Positions 1 through 7,988 are shown, counted from the first letter of the stretch. The stretch is DNA of 46,789 bases from VFMC01 sp040380855 (GCA_040380855.1 JBEIIG010000026.1:1-46789), one strand, 5' to 3'. Notes: a model not told the origin generated them from the sequence alone. Program-made: numbers and translations.

Positions 1-1011
1 GACGGCATCTCGGTGCTGCAGACCGCTGAAGGGGCACTCGATCAGGTGAACGTGATGCTCCAGCGTATGCGTGACCTCGCGGTGCAGGCGTCGAACTCGG
101 GCACCAACGGCCAGAGTGCACGTGACGCCGGCCAGGCCGAACTGAACGCACTGCGGACGGAAATCGACCGTATCTCGAGCACCACCCGCTTCGGCTCGGT
201 GAACCTGCTCGACGGCACGTTCGGCACCGGTGGCACCGCCACCGTGGCCAGCACTCTCGACGCCGATGGCAGCTACACCATTGCTGCCGGTTCGTCGGTG
301 CTGACCCTGGCCTTCGGTGGCACGATGTCGGGCCTCGGCACCGTGACCGCCAACCTGTCGGCGGGTGGCTACACGTTCACCAACATGGCGTCGGAGATCC
401 AGTCGAAGTTGCGTTCGGTCCTGCTCGCCGGCTCGGCGTCGCAGGCGGAGATGGCGTCGAGGTTGACGGTGACCGGTACGGCCAGCGGTGCTGGCAGCAC
501 GTTGTCGGTCCGCATCGAGGGCGTGTCGAGCGGTGCCTCGGTGACCCTGGGTGGTGGCTCGAACGCTGTCACCTTGCTGAGCGCTACTGCGGTCAGCGTC
601 ACCCAGGCCGGCCAGAAGTTCCAGGTCGGCTCGGGTATCTCGGGCAGCGAGCAGATCTCGTTCGGTATCTCGGGTACGTCGTCGACGGCACTGAGCATCG
701 CGTCGATCTCGATCAACACCGACGACACCACCACCAACGCGGCGATCACGGCGCTCGACGCAGCGATCAACACCGTGTCGACCAACCGTGGCAACATCGG
801 TGCGTTGCAGAACCGGTTCGAGTCGATGGTGGCCAACCTGGCCACCACCACCGAGAACCTCACCGCATCCGAGAGCCGTATCCGCGACGTCGACATGGCG
901 GCCGAAATGGTCGAGTTCACCAAGAACCAGGTGCTCTCGCAGGCCGGTACCGCGATGTTGGCCCAGGCCAACCAGATCCCGCAGGGCATTCTGTCGCTCC
1001 TGCGGGGCTGA
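1..1011 (+). CDS. fliC: flagellin, first of a tandem pair (5' end outside window)
   Basis: This is the filament subunit, exported through the flagellar secretion gate and polymerised outside the cell. The reading frame is open from base 1, so the first roughly 70 residues (the D0/D1 start) lie outside the window and 336 residues are visible. The D1 segment with SNSGTNGQS and RISSTTRFGSVNLLDG comes first. A central variable domain rich in Gly, Ser, Thr and Ala follows. The conserved C-terminal D1/D0 helices carry NRFESMVANL, SRIRDVDMAAEM and QANQIPQGILSLL. The closest relative is the next gene, with which it shares long identical DNA runs. A strong hairpin follows its stop, so it probably forms its own transcript. 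The family call is certain; which copy dominates the filament cannot be told. Confidence 0.97.
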   Translation, partial: DGISVLQTAEGALDQVNVMLQRMRDLAVQASNSGTNGQSARDAGQAELNALRTEIDRISSTTRFGSVNLLDGTFGTGGTATVASTLDADGSYTIAAGSSVLTLAFGGTMSGLGTVTANLSAGGYTFTNMASEIQSKLRSVLLAGSASQAEMASRLTVTGTASGAGSTLSVRIEGVSSGASVTLGGGSNAVTLLSATAVSVTQAGQKFQVGSGISGSEQISFGISGTSSTALSIASISINTDDTTTNAAITALDAAINTVSTNRGNIGALQNRFESMVANLATTTENLTASESRIRDVDMAAEMVEFTKNQVLSQAGTAMLAQANQIPQGILSLLRG

Positions 1012-1045
1012 TCGAGTACCACACTCGACAACCGACAGTCAGCAA

Positions 1046-1079
1046 CGAGGGGGGTTCGGCATCTGCCGGGCCCCCCTCG
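1046..1079 (+). terminator. hairpin terminator after first flagellin gene
   Basis: Arms 1046-1061 and 1064-1079 pair over 16 bp, including two G-T wobbles, around a 2-base loop. The hairpin lies 35 bases past the flagellin stop. No T tract follows, as for the other hairpins in this window. Confidence 0.7.
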
Positions 1080-1268
1080 GCGCGTCTGCGCGCAGGTGCG
1101 CTCCCGTCCATCAGCGCCTCACCACCGCAGGGTGATGTCGGGGGATAAACGGGTGATACCGGGCGATCATCCTTGCGCAAGGTCGGACCGGGGGACGGTG
1201 ACCGGAGTCAGTCCGAGGTGTCACATCCCTCGGCCGAGTGGACAGCCCGACAGGGCGGTGAGGAAACC

Positions 1269-2480
1269 ATGCGTATCAACAACAACGTCGCCGCTGCCAA
1301 CGCCTCGCGGAACCTGGCCCAGACCAGCTCTGCGACCAACCGGAACATCGAGAAGTTGTCGACGGGTCGCCGAATCAACCGCGCGGGCGATGATGCGTCG
1401 GGCCTGGTGATCAGCAACCAGCTGCGCGCCCAGGTGAGCGCGCTGCGTCAGGCCACCCGGAATGCGCAGGACGGCATCTCGGTGCTGCAGACCGCTGAAG
1501 GTGCGCTCAACGAAGTGAGCACGATGCTGAACCGCATGCGTGACCTCGCGGTGCAGGCGTCGAACTCGGGCACCAACGGCCAGAGTTCACGCGATGCTGG
1601 CCAGGCCGAGCTCGCTGCACTTCGCGTCGAGATCGACCGTATCTCGAGCACCACCCGCTTCGGCTCGGTGAACCTGCTCGACGGCACGTTCGGCACCGGT
1701 GGCACCGCCAACGTCGCCAGCACCCTCGATGCCGACGGCAGCTACACCATCGCTGCAGGAACCTCGGTGCTCAGTTTGACCTTCGGTGGCACGATGTCGG
1801 GCCTCGGCACGGTGACCGCCAACCTGACGGCGGGCAACTACACGTTTGCGTCGATGGCCGCTGAGATCCAGTCGAAGTTGCGTTCGACCCTGCTCGCCGG
1901 CACGGCGTCGCAGGCCGAGCTTGCGTCGAGGGTGACAGTGACCGGTACCGCCAGCGGTGCCGGCAGCACGCTGTCGGTTCGCGTCGACGGCGTGACCAGC
2001 GGTGCCTCGGTGACCCTGGGTGGTGGCTCGAACGCTGTCACCTTGCTGAGCGCTGTTGCGGTCAACGTCACGAGCGCCGGCTCGCGCTTCCAGGTGGGTG
2101 CCGGAACCTCGGCCGAAGAGCAGATCACGCTGGTGATCAACAACACATCTTCGGCGGCGCTGAACATCGGGACGATCGCGATCAACACCGACGACGTCAC
2201 CACCAATGCCGCGATCGCTGCGCTCGACCTGGCGATCACCCAGGTGTCGTCACAGCGTGGCGAACTCGGTGCGTTGCAGAACCGGTTCGAGTCGATGGTG
2301 GCCAACCTGGCCACCACCACCGAGAACCTCACTGCATCCGAGAGCCGTATCCGCGACGTCGACATGGCGGCCGAGATGGTCGAGTTCACCAAGAACCAGG
2401 TGCTCTCGCAGGCCGGTATGGCGATGTTGGCCCAGGCCAACCAGATCCCGCAGGGGATCTTGTCGCTGCTCAAGGGTTGA
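1269..2480 (+). CDS. fliC: flagellin, second of a tandem pair (complete)
   Basis: Filament subunit of 403 residues. The start is ATG 1269, because the protein then begins MRINNNVAAANASRNL, the standard flagellin N-terminus, and GAGGAAACC lies directly upstream. The frame is open further upstream but does not look like flagellin. Residues 1-140 are the D0/D1 N-terminal helices, about 140-310 a variable Gly/Ala/Thr/Ser-rich domain, and from about 334 the conserved C-terminal D1/D0 (SRIRDVDMAAEM, ending SLLKG). It follows a near-identical paralogue after a 257-base spacer. That leader has several GGA trinucleotides, one inside the ribosome binding site, which fits possible CsrA control given fliW-csrA in the same locus. 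Two fliC-type copies suggest a mixed or backup filament. Confidence 0.98.
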   Translation: MRINNNVAAANASRNLAQTSSATNRNIEKLSTGRRINRAGDDASGLVISNQLRAQVSALRQATRNAQDGISVLQTAEGALNEVSTMLNRMRDLAVQASNSGTNGQSSRDAGQAELAALRVEIDRISSTTRFGSVNLLDGTFGTGGTANVASTLDADGSYTIAAGTSVLSLTFGGTMSGLGTVTANLTAGNYTFASMAAEIQSKLRSTLLAGTASQAELASRVTVTGTASGAGSTLSVRVDGVTSGASVTLGGGSNAVTLLSAVAVNVTSAGSRFQVGAGTSAEEQITLVINNTSSAALNIGTIAINTDDVTTNAAIAALDLAITQVSSQRGELGALQNRFESMVANLATTTENLTASESRIRDVDMAAEMVEFTKNQVLSQAGMAMLAQANQIPQGILSLLKG

Positions 2481-2511
2481 GCCGCCGCTCACCTGATCAT
2501 CGTTCGAAGAC

Positions 2512-2542
2512 GGCAGAGGCGCACGATCCGTGCGCCTCTGCC
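2512..2542 (+). terminator. hairpin terminator after second flagellin gene
   Basis: Arms 2512-2524 and 2530-2542 form a perfect 13-bp stem with a 5-base loop. It starts 31 bases after the flagellin stop and ends just before the putative fliD promoter element. Confidence 0.75.
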
Positions 2543-2550
2543 CCATTCTC

Positions 2551-2558
2551 GGACAGTC
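2551..2558 (+). promoter_or_regulatory. GGACAGTC motif upstream of fliD
   Basis: One of several GNACAGTC copies in the short intergenic gaps of this flagellar locus. It sits between the flagellin terminator hairpin and fliD, where a fliD promoter is expected. A role as a promoter element is inference from recurrence and position. Confidence 0.4.
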
Positions 2559-2652
2559 ACTGTCGACGCTCTCTGCCGGTTCGTCCGACCAGAGGGTTCG
2601 GTGAGTTCAGCGACCCCGACGGTTGCGGGCTCTTCAGCAAGCGAGGTACTCC

Positions 2653-5412
2653 ATGGCGACAGTCTCGAGCTCTGCACTCGGCATCAAGGCCGGTGGCATC
2701 GACGTCGACGCGATCGTCAAGGCACTGATGGATGCGGAACGCATCCCACAGACGAAGCTGAAGGACAAACAGGCCGAGATCCAGCAGCGGCTCGATGCCG
2801 CGAATCTGATCAAGACCGACTTCGAGTCGCTGCGCACGACCGCATCCACCCTGACGAACCAGGGGGTGCTGAAGTTCAGTGCTGCGGTGTCGGACCCGAA
2901 CGCTGCAGCAGCCACGATCGGCAAGGGCGCCTCCACCGGGTCGGTGTCGTTCGTCGTCAACCAACTGGCCAGCACGCACGGTCTGCGCACCGCGAACACC
3001 GTGGCGTCGTCGAGTTCGATGATCACCAGCGCGTCGACGATCGGGGTCTCCACGACGCTCACGGCCCTCGGTGTCTCGGGTGTGACGGTCGACCCGAGCA
3101 TGACGACGGGCAAGTACGCGACGAAGGTGGTGCAGTCGTCGGCGGGTGCAACACTGAGCTCGGTGACGTTGTCGTCGTCGACGGTGCTGGCGACACCGGC
3201 CACGCTGCAGCTCACGGTGAACGGGGTGGCCAAGACGGCCACCGTCGCCGCCGGCACCTATACGCCGGCTGCGCTCGCCACGGCGGTGCAGACGGCGCTC
3301 GACGCCCAGTTCCCGGGCGGCACCAAGGCCACCATCGACTCGAGCGGCGGGCTGCGGCTGAGCACCGTGCGCGAAGGGTCGGCGGCCACGATGTCGGTCA
3401 CCGGCGGATCGCTGCTGACATCGATCGGTATGGCCCCCGGGTCGGCCACGGGCACCGACGGCATGATCAAGATCGGCTCGTCGAACGTGATCTCGGGCTC
3501 GCTCAGCGACCCGGGAGCAACGCTCGCCGGCGGCATGATCGCCGAGACCACGACCATCACCGACAGCAACAAGACCCTCGAACTGAACATCAACGGCACG
3601 GCGCGCACCGTGACCCTGGCAACGGGTAGCTACACCCGAGCCGGCTTGGTGACAGCACTGCAGACTGCCGTCAACGAGTCGCTTCCACTGGTGACCCCTG
3701 CGGCCGCCACCGTGGCGCTCGATGCAGGGAACACGATCCGCTTCACCGTCGCGCCCAGCGGATCGAGCGCAAGCATCAAGGTGACCGGTGGCACGGCACT
3801 GTCGGCGCTGGCCTACACGGCCGGTGCCACTGCCGCAACGGCGACGATGTCGAGCGTCGAGGCAGGCACCACGGTCGGCCCGGCGGCGCTCGGGGGTGTC
3901 ACCCTCACCCTGTCGGGCGGACTTCGCGCGGGCGACGGGTCGCTGAGTGTGGTGTCGACCGGCGATCGGACGTTGAGCGGGGTCGCAGCCGCGATCGCCT
4001 CCGCCGACACGGGTATCGCCGCCTCGGCGGTGAAGGTGTCGGAGGGCAACTGGCTGCTACAACTCGGTTCGAAGTCGTCGGGCCTGCAGAGTCGGATGTT
4101 GCTCGACTCGTCGATGTTCGCGATGAGCGGTGGGCTGGTCGAGACCTCGGCGGCGCAGGACGCGAAGATCACCATCGGTAGCGGCGCGGGCGCCTATTCG
4201 ATGACGTCGTCGAGCAGCTCGTTCTCGGGGGTGATGCCGGGCGTGACCGTTACGGCGAAGGCGGTGTCGGCCACACCCGTGACGGTGTCGGTGAACCGCG
4301 ACGACTCGCTCACCGCCGACAATGTCGAGGCGTTGGTGCTCGCCGCCAACCTGGTGCTCGGGCAGATCAAGGTGCAGACCGCCTACGACCCGACGAACGG
4401 TTCGGGCTCGGCACTCACCTCCGAAGCAGGGATCCGCACGCTCGCTGTGCGGGTCCGGTCGATGGTGAGCGACCTCGTGGCATCGAGCGGCGGCTACACG
4501 TCGGCCGCCGAGATCGGGCTGATCACCGCCCAGGACGGCACGATCGAGTTCGATCGCACCAAGTTCACTTCGGCACTGGCAGCGTCGCAGTCGGGCGTCT
4601 CCGGTCTGTTCAGCCGAGGTGGCAGTGGCTCGCCGGGACTCACCTTCGCCGAGGCGACCGACGGCACCAGTGGGGGCACCTACAACGTCGTCATCACGCA
4701 GGCCGCGACGCGGGCCGCCTCGGCACCCGTGTTCGTCGGGGGTGTTGCCGCCGACACCGTGATGGGAGTCAAGGTCGGCTCGCTGACCACGAACGTGTCG
4801 CTCTCCGCCGGCGCCACGCCGGCGATGGTGGCCGCGAGCCTGAACGCGGCACTCGGCGCCGCTGGCGTGAAGGTAAACGCCGAGGTGAGTGGCGGCGGGG
4901 TGAAGCTGACAGCGGTCGACTACGGCTCGGGCGGCAACTTCTCGGTGAACACCGACGTGAACGGCACCGGCACCTGGGTCGCCTCCACGGGCACCGATGT
5001 GGCAGGCACCATCGACGGTGTGGCGGCAGCCGGTGTGGGGCGTCGACTCTGGATCTCCGATGTGTCGACGACCAGGGTGAAGGGCCTGAAGCTCGATGTC
5101 GACGAAGGCGTCACCGGGAACCTGACCTTCACCTACAGCCCGGGCATCGCCGGTCGACTGGTGAACCTCACGAACGACATCAACGCCGACAAGGGCACGA
5201 TGAAGGTGCTCACCGACGGCTACAACACGCGCATCAAGGACCTCACCGGCCAGATCGACGAGTTCGAGCGCAAACTCACCGACGCTTCGAGCGGCAAAGA
5301 GGCAAAGCTCAGGGCGCAATGGGGTGCGGTGCAGGCCAACCTGGCGTCGCTGCAGAGCCAGCAGGACTGGATCAAGGGTCAGGTGGCGGCGATGAACTCG
5401 TCGAACTCGTGA
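2653..5412 (+). CDS. fliD: flagellar filament capping protein FliD, very long form
   Basis: The distal cap that guides flagellin folding at the filament tip. The start is ATG 2653 (MATVSSSALGIKAGG); an earlier in-frame ATG at 2623 adds only ten non-family residues. The FliD N-terminal domain (about 5-70) contains GGIDVDAIVKALMDAE. The C-terminal helical domain (about 830-919) contains TDGYNTRIKDLTGQIDEFE and ends in a coiled coil. At 919 residues it is far longer than the 450-500 usual for enteric FliD. The extra length is a Gly/Ser/Thr/Ala-rich middle. At least two stretches (near residues 183 and 307) look like flagellin_IN-type repeats: a strand with LxxNG followed by YTxAxLxxALQTA. It is followed by fliS, the classical fliD-fliS order. 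Confidence 0.95.
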   Translation: MATVSSSALGIKAGGIDVDAIVKALMDAERIPQTKLKDKQAEIQQRLDAANLIKTDFESLRTTASTLTNQGVLKFSAAVSDPNAAAATIGKGASTGSVSFVVNQLASTHGLRTANTVASSSSMITSASTIGVSTTLTALGVSGVTVDPSMTTGKYATKVVQSSAGATLSSVTLSSSTVLATPATLQLTVNGVAKTATVAAGTYTPAALATAVQTALDAQFPGGTKATIDSSGGLRLSTVREGSAATMSVTGGSLLTSIGMAPGSATGTDGMIKIGSSNVISGSLSDPGATLAGGMIAETTTITDSNKTLELNINGTARTVTLATGSYTRAGLVTALQTAVNESLPLVTPAAATVALDAGNTIRFTVAPSGSSASIKVTGGTALSALAYTAGATAATATMSSVEAGTTVGPAALGGVTLTLSGGLRAGDGSLSVVSTGDRTLSGVAAAIASADTGIAASAVKVSEGNWLLQLGSKSSGLQSRMLLDSSMFAMSGGLVETSAAQDAKITIGSGAGAYSMTSSSSSFSGVMPGVTVTAKAVSATPVTVSVNRDDSLTADNVEALVLAANLVLGQIKVQTAYDPTNGSGSALTSEAGIRTLAVRVRSMVSDLVASSGGYTSAAEIGLITAQDGTIEFDRTKFTSALAASQSGVSGLFSRGGSGSPGLTFAEATDGTSGGTYNVVITQAATRAASAPVFVGGVAADTVMGVKVGSLTTNVSLSAGATPAMVAASLNAALGAAGVKVNAEVSGGGVKLTAVDYGSGGNFSVNTDVNGTGTWVASTGTDVAGTIDGVAAAGVGRRLWISDVSTTRVKGLKLDVDEGVTGNLTFTYSPGIAGRLVNLTNDINADKGTMKVLTDGYNTRIKDLTGQIDEFERKLTDASSGKEAKLRAQWGAVQANLASLQSQQDWIKGQVAAMNSSNS

Positions 5413-5470
5413 TCTCGCGCACAGTGTGAACCGGGCTGCCTGATCCTGCTGGACCAGGGCTCGAATCATC

Positions 5471-5478
5471 GGACAGTC
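5471..5478 (+). promoter_or_regulatory. GGACAGTC motif upstream of fliS
   Basis: Second exact copy of the octamer, 47 bases before the fliS start codon in the fliD-fliS gap. It may be a promoter element for the fliS-fliH group. Function is inferred. Confidence 0.35.
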
Positions 5479-5524
5479 GGCCGGGACCGGTGCCCATCTC
5501 ACCACGACCACAGAGGAACCATCG

Positions 5525-5959
5525 ATGTACGACAGGGAGTCGAAGCGGGACCGATTCATCAGCGGCGGCCTGCTGACCACATCGGGTCCGAAGGTGTTGG
5601 TGATGGCGTTCGAGCGGCTCGACCGCGACCTGCTGGAAGCGATCGGTGCGATCGAGCGCCGCAATGTCGAGGCTGCGCATCTGGCATTCGTCCACGCCCA
5701 GGACATCATCAGCGAACTGCGGCTGATGCTCGATCTGAACGCATGGGAGCACGCCAGCGCGATCGATGCGATCTACCTCTTCGTGTGGGACCTGTTGGTG
5801 CAGGCCAATGTGCGCAAGTCGATTGCACAGGCACAGCAGGCGCGTCGGTTGCTGAGCGAGCTCGGAAGCGCATTCGCGAAGGCTGCGGCACAGGCAACAG
5901 TCGCGACCGCACCCGAGGTGCCTGCCACCACGGAACGCCGCCTCTCGTTGCAGGCCTGA
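5525..5959 (+). CDS. fliS: flagellin export chaperone FliS
   Basis: Cytoplasmic chaperone that binds the C-terminal D0 helix of flagellin, stops premature polymerisation and hands it to FlhA. It has 144 residues, close to family length, and is predicted all-helical. Near residues 20-50 it has LTTSGPKVLVMAFERLDRDL, resembling the family pattern of helix 1-2 with LI..LYDGAI; AHLAFVHAQDIISELRLML and YLFVWDLLVQAN match the later helices. The start is ATG 5525 after AGAGGAACC. The C-terminal 25 residues are Ala/Thr-rich and probably disordered. It sits directly after fliD, and the next gene follows after two bases. Confidence 0.93.
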   Translation: MYDRESKRDRFISGGLLTTSGPKVLVMAFERLDRDLLEAIGAIERRNVEAAHLAFVHAQDIISELRLMLDLNAWEHASAIDAIYLFVWDLLVQANVRKSIAQAQQARRLLSELGSAFAKAAAQATVATAPEVPATTERRLSLQA

Positions 5960-5961
5960 TC

Positions 5962-6315
5962 GTGCCGGTGACCATGTTTGCGTCCCGCTCGAGCGACGAG
6001 GAGATCTGGGAGTCGGTGCTGTCGCGATTCCAGGCCGACCTCGACGAGCACCGTCGGCATCTGCAGTTGGCGAGCGAGGGCACCAGTGGTGTCGATCAGG
6101 ATCGGGTCGTACCGATGTTCGTGCCCCCGAGCAACCTGCCGCGCCTACCCGAGGCGTTCGTCGAATGGGCGTCGGCGCTCGCTCGCGAAACCGACGAACT
6201 CGTCGAACTGGCCAAGAACTACCTCGAGCGCAACCGTCCGATGCCCGGGGTGAGGCGGTTGGGCACTCCGACGAGCTCGGGTCTGACGTCGTCGTTGATC
6301 GACCGGAAGCTGTGA
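5962..6315 (+). CDS. small helical protein in the fliT position, function unknown
   Basis: A protein of about 113-117 residues; possible starts are GTG 5962, GTG 5968 and ATG 5974, and the first lies two bases after the fliS stop. The frame is open upstream inside fliS, but that part is an overlap artefact. The sequence is polar and mostly helical (DEEIWESVLSRFQADLDEH, then FVEWASALARETDELVELAKNYLER), with a basic Ser/Thr-rich tail. There is no membrane segment. In many bacteria fliS is followed by fliT, the FliD chaperone, and the size, helicity and position would fit, but I see no convincing sequence match. It could equally be a lineage-specific flagellar accessory protein. Confidence 0.7.
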   Translation: MPVTMFASRSSDEEIWESVLSRFQADLDEHRRHLQLASEGTSGVDQDRVVPMFVPPSNLPRLPEAFVEWASALARETDELVELAKNYLERNRPMPGVRRLGTPTSSGLTSSLIDRKL

Positions 6316-6319
6316 CGAC

Positions 6320-6904
6320 GTGATCGCAGCAGGGCTCACCTTCGATCTGCTCACCGTCGTGTTGATGGGTGGGGTGATCGCCATGATCGTCAGCACGACG
6401 TTGATGGTGGTCGACATGATGCCGAATCGGCGTCGACACGATCTTCGCGACGCAGTCCAACGTCGGCTGTCGCCCGGGGCAGCCCGACTGCTGGCCCAGG
6501 CGCAAGAGCGTGCGGCACTGGCGAGCACCGATCCGGCAGTGCTGAGCAGCCAACTCGGACTCGACGGCAGTGACGTGTCGATCGTCGTCGACCACTCGTC
6601 GACCGAGCCGATCGTGCTTCCTCCGGGCGCGGTGACCATGGCCCCTCGCCCGGTCCACGCGCCCCTGGCCCTGCCTCCTGGCGACGAGATCGTCGTGCCG
6701 GTGGTGACCGATCGAACGGGCCGCCCCGGTGCTCACGGTCCGATCATCGATGTGCCGATCGTGCCCCAACCCGGTGAACGATTGAGTTTCCACGAGGCCT
6801 CGAACCTGGCCAGTCATCTGGCGATGAACGACCCCGACCGGATCGTCGAAGTGATCCAGCAGTGGTTGCGCAACGACGGCCGTACGTACGAGGAGGATGT
6901 GTGA
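6320..6904 (+). CDS. membrane-anchored protein ending in a FliF-like FliG-binding motif
   Basis: 194 residues from GTG 6320. Residues about 5-32 form one hydrophobic helix (LLTVVLMGGVIAMIVSTTL). A basic segment (PNRRRHD) follows, then a roughly 100-residue Pro/Ala/Val-rich linker, then an amphipathic C-terminal helix. That helix has DPDRIVEVIQQWLRND, which resembles the end of FliF in this window (RPQEVANVLRAWLNES), the known binding site for FliG. I do not recognise a named family. The sequence suggests a membrane protein able to touch FliG or the C ring. It overlaps fliH by 4 bases and probably sits in the fliS-fliH operon. That the gene is real is well supported by frame, spacing and codon use; the role is inference. 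Confidence 0.8.
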   Translation: MIAAGLTFDLLTVVLMGGVIAMIVSTTLMVVDMMPNRRRHDLRDAVQRRLSPGAARLLAQAQERAALASTDPAVLSSQLGLDGSDVSIVVDHSSTEPIVLPPGAVTMAPRPVHAPLALPPGDEIVVPVVTDRTGRPGAHGPIIDVPIVPQPGERLSFHEASNLASHLAMNDPDRIVEVIQQWLRNDGRTYEEDV

Positions 6905-7503
6905 GCGTGCAGCCAATTCAGCCGGCGGTGCAGCCGATGCGGTTCGAGCCCCCGCGCCTGTCGAGCGCCGGCACCAGTCGGGTGAGCCGCGCCTCGGTGG
7001 GCATCGGTGCGCTGAACGAGGCTCGCGAGGAGGGCCGCCAGCAGGCCCTCGCCGAGATGGAGCACCTCGTCGAGCAGCACCGTCGTGCCCGGCTCGACGC
7101 TGAACAGGCCGGTCGCGCCCTGAACGCCGCAGCCATGCAGTTGCGGCTGATGGATCAAGAGACACTGGCCGATCTGGAGCAGCAGGTGGTGGCGTTGGCA
7201 TTGGCGCTCGCCCAGGAGATCCTCGGTCGCGAGGTGCGTGCGTTCGACGACGTCGCCATCGGTTCGGCGATGAAGGCGATGAGCCTCACCCCCGACCGTG
7301 GTCCGTGCATGCTGCGTGTGCATCCGCAGGACCGCGCCGCAGTGGTGAGTTACGTGTCGGCGGCCGATCAGCGCCAAGACGTCGAGGTCGTCGCCGATCC
7401 GGGTGTCGAGCGAGGTGGTTGCCTCGCAGTGGCCGGACCGCTGTTGGTCGACGCACAGATCACTTCAGCCATCGCCCGTATCGCCGAGGCCCTGGGGCAA
7501 TGA
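6901..7503 (+). CDS. fliH: FliH-like regulator of the flagellar export ATPase
   Basis: Predicted stator that binds FliI and docks it to the C ring and export gate. It has 200 residues from GTG 6901, with AGGAGG at 6891-6896. The GTG overlaps the previous stop (GTGA), and the upstream open frame is a shadow. The order is a Pro-rich N-terminus, a charged helix with EAREEGRQQALAEMEHLVEQ (about 38-57, like the FliH coiled coil), then the globular C-terminal part with LALALAQEILGREV and DPGVERGGCLAVAGPLLVDAQI, which matches the FliH/YscL pattern. Unusually it precedes flgB rather than lying between fliG and fliI. Confidence 0.85.
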   Translation: MSVQPIQPAVQPMRFEPPRLSSAGTSRVSRASVGIGALNEAREEGRQQALAEMEHLVEQHRRARLDAEQAGRALNAAAMQLRLMDQETLADLEQQVVALALALAQEILGREVRAFDDVAIGSAMKAMSLTPDRGPCMLRVHPQDRAAVVSYVSAADQRQDVEVVADPGVERGGCLAVAGPLLVDAQITSAIARIAEALGQ

Positions 7504-7536
7504 GCAAAAAAGATGCTTGCGTTCGGCGCGAATCCG

Positions 7537-7544
7537 GGACAGTC
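7537..7544 (+). promoter_or_regulatory. GGACAGTC motif, possible -10 region upstream of flgB
   Basis: Third exact plus-strand copy of the octamer. It lies between the fliH stop and flgB, 6 bases before an ATG that opens a 15-codon frame coupled to flgB. If it acts as a -10 element the transcript would start at or near that ATG. Confidence 0.4.
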
Positions 7545-7550
7545 GTACTC

Positions 7551-7598
7551 ATGACCCGTCGTGTCGTTCCTCGTGCCCATGTGGCGGTGACCCGATGA
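7551..7598 (+). CDS. possible 15-codon leader peptide coupled to flgB
   Basis: A short frame, MTRRVVPRAHVAVTR, starts at ATG 7551, six bases after the GGACAGTC motif. It stops in TGA 7596-7598, overlapping the flgB ATG at 7595 in an ATGA arrangement. It has no ribosome binding site and would need leaderless translation. It may deliver ribosomes to flgB, which also lacks a clear Shine-Dalgarno sequence. The alternative is chance; an open frame this short is weak evidence alone. Confidence 0.35.
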   Translation: MTRRVVPRAHVAVTR

Positions 7599-7948
7599 GC
7601 ATCGGTGCCGTCTCCGACTCGGTCACTGCCGCCCTGCACTCGGCCCTCAACGGGCTCGAGGCTCGCCAGAAGGTGATCTCGTCGAACATCGCCAACGTCG
7701 AGACGCCCGGCTACCAGGCCCGGGTGGTGAGCTTCGAGGACAGCCTGCGAGCGGCGATCGCCGGTGGTGAGCCGTCGTCGTCGTCGTATTCGGTCTCGCA
7801 GTCGGTGGCCCCGACCCGCGCCAACGGCAACAACGTGAACATCGACTTCGAGATGCTGGCCCAGCGCGAGAACGTGCTGCGCCAGAAGCTGGTCGTGCAG
7901 GCCGTCAACGCCAAGTACTCCCTGTTGCGCACGGCGATCGGCCAGTGA
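7595..7948 (+). CDS. flgB: flagellar proximal rod protein FlgB
   Basis: Rod subunit of the basal body, exported and assembled on the MS ring with FlgC and FliE. It has 117 residues from ATG 7595. The family signature SSNIANVETPGYQAR is at about residues 28-42, and the C-terminal helix NVLRQKLVVQAVNAKYSLLRTAI closes the D0 coiled coil. The middle has a Ser-rich loop. It is the first of the flgB-flgC-fliE-fliF order widespread in bacteria. It overlaps the stop of a tiny upstream frame and is followed by flgC after a 40-base gap. Confidence 0.96.
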   Translation: MSIGAVSDSVTAALHSALNGLEARQKVISSNIANVETPGYQARVVSFEDSLRAAIAGGEPSSSSYSVSQSVAPTRANGNNVNIDFEMLAQRENVLRQKLVVQAVNAKYSLLRTAIGQ

Positions 7949-7988
7949 TGGCCGGCGCGACCCCGAGTCGTCAGGAGGTGACTCACCG

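Noticed and set aside
1145..1172. FliA/WhiG-type promoter (TAAA ... GCCGATAA) before the second flagellin gene
   Set aside because: TAAA is followed after 13 bases by GCGATCAT, so both spacing and sequence depart from the consensus. Too weak to list as a feature.
5372..7201. 609-codon minus-strand open frame opposite fliS-fliH
   Set aside because: The plus strand carries coupled genes with ribosome binding sites; the antisense product is Arg/Ser/Pro-rich with no domain.
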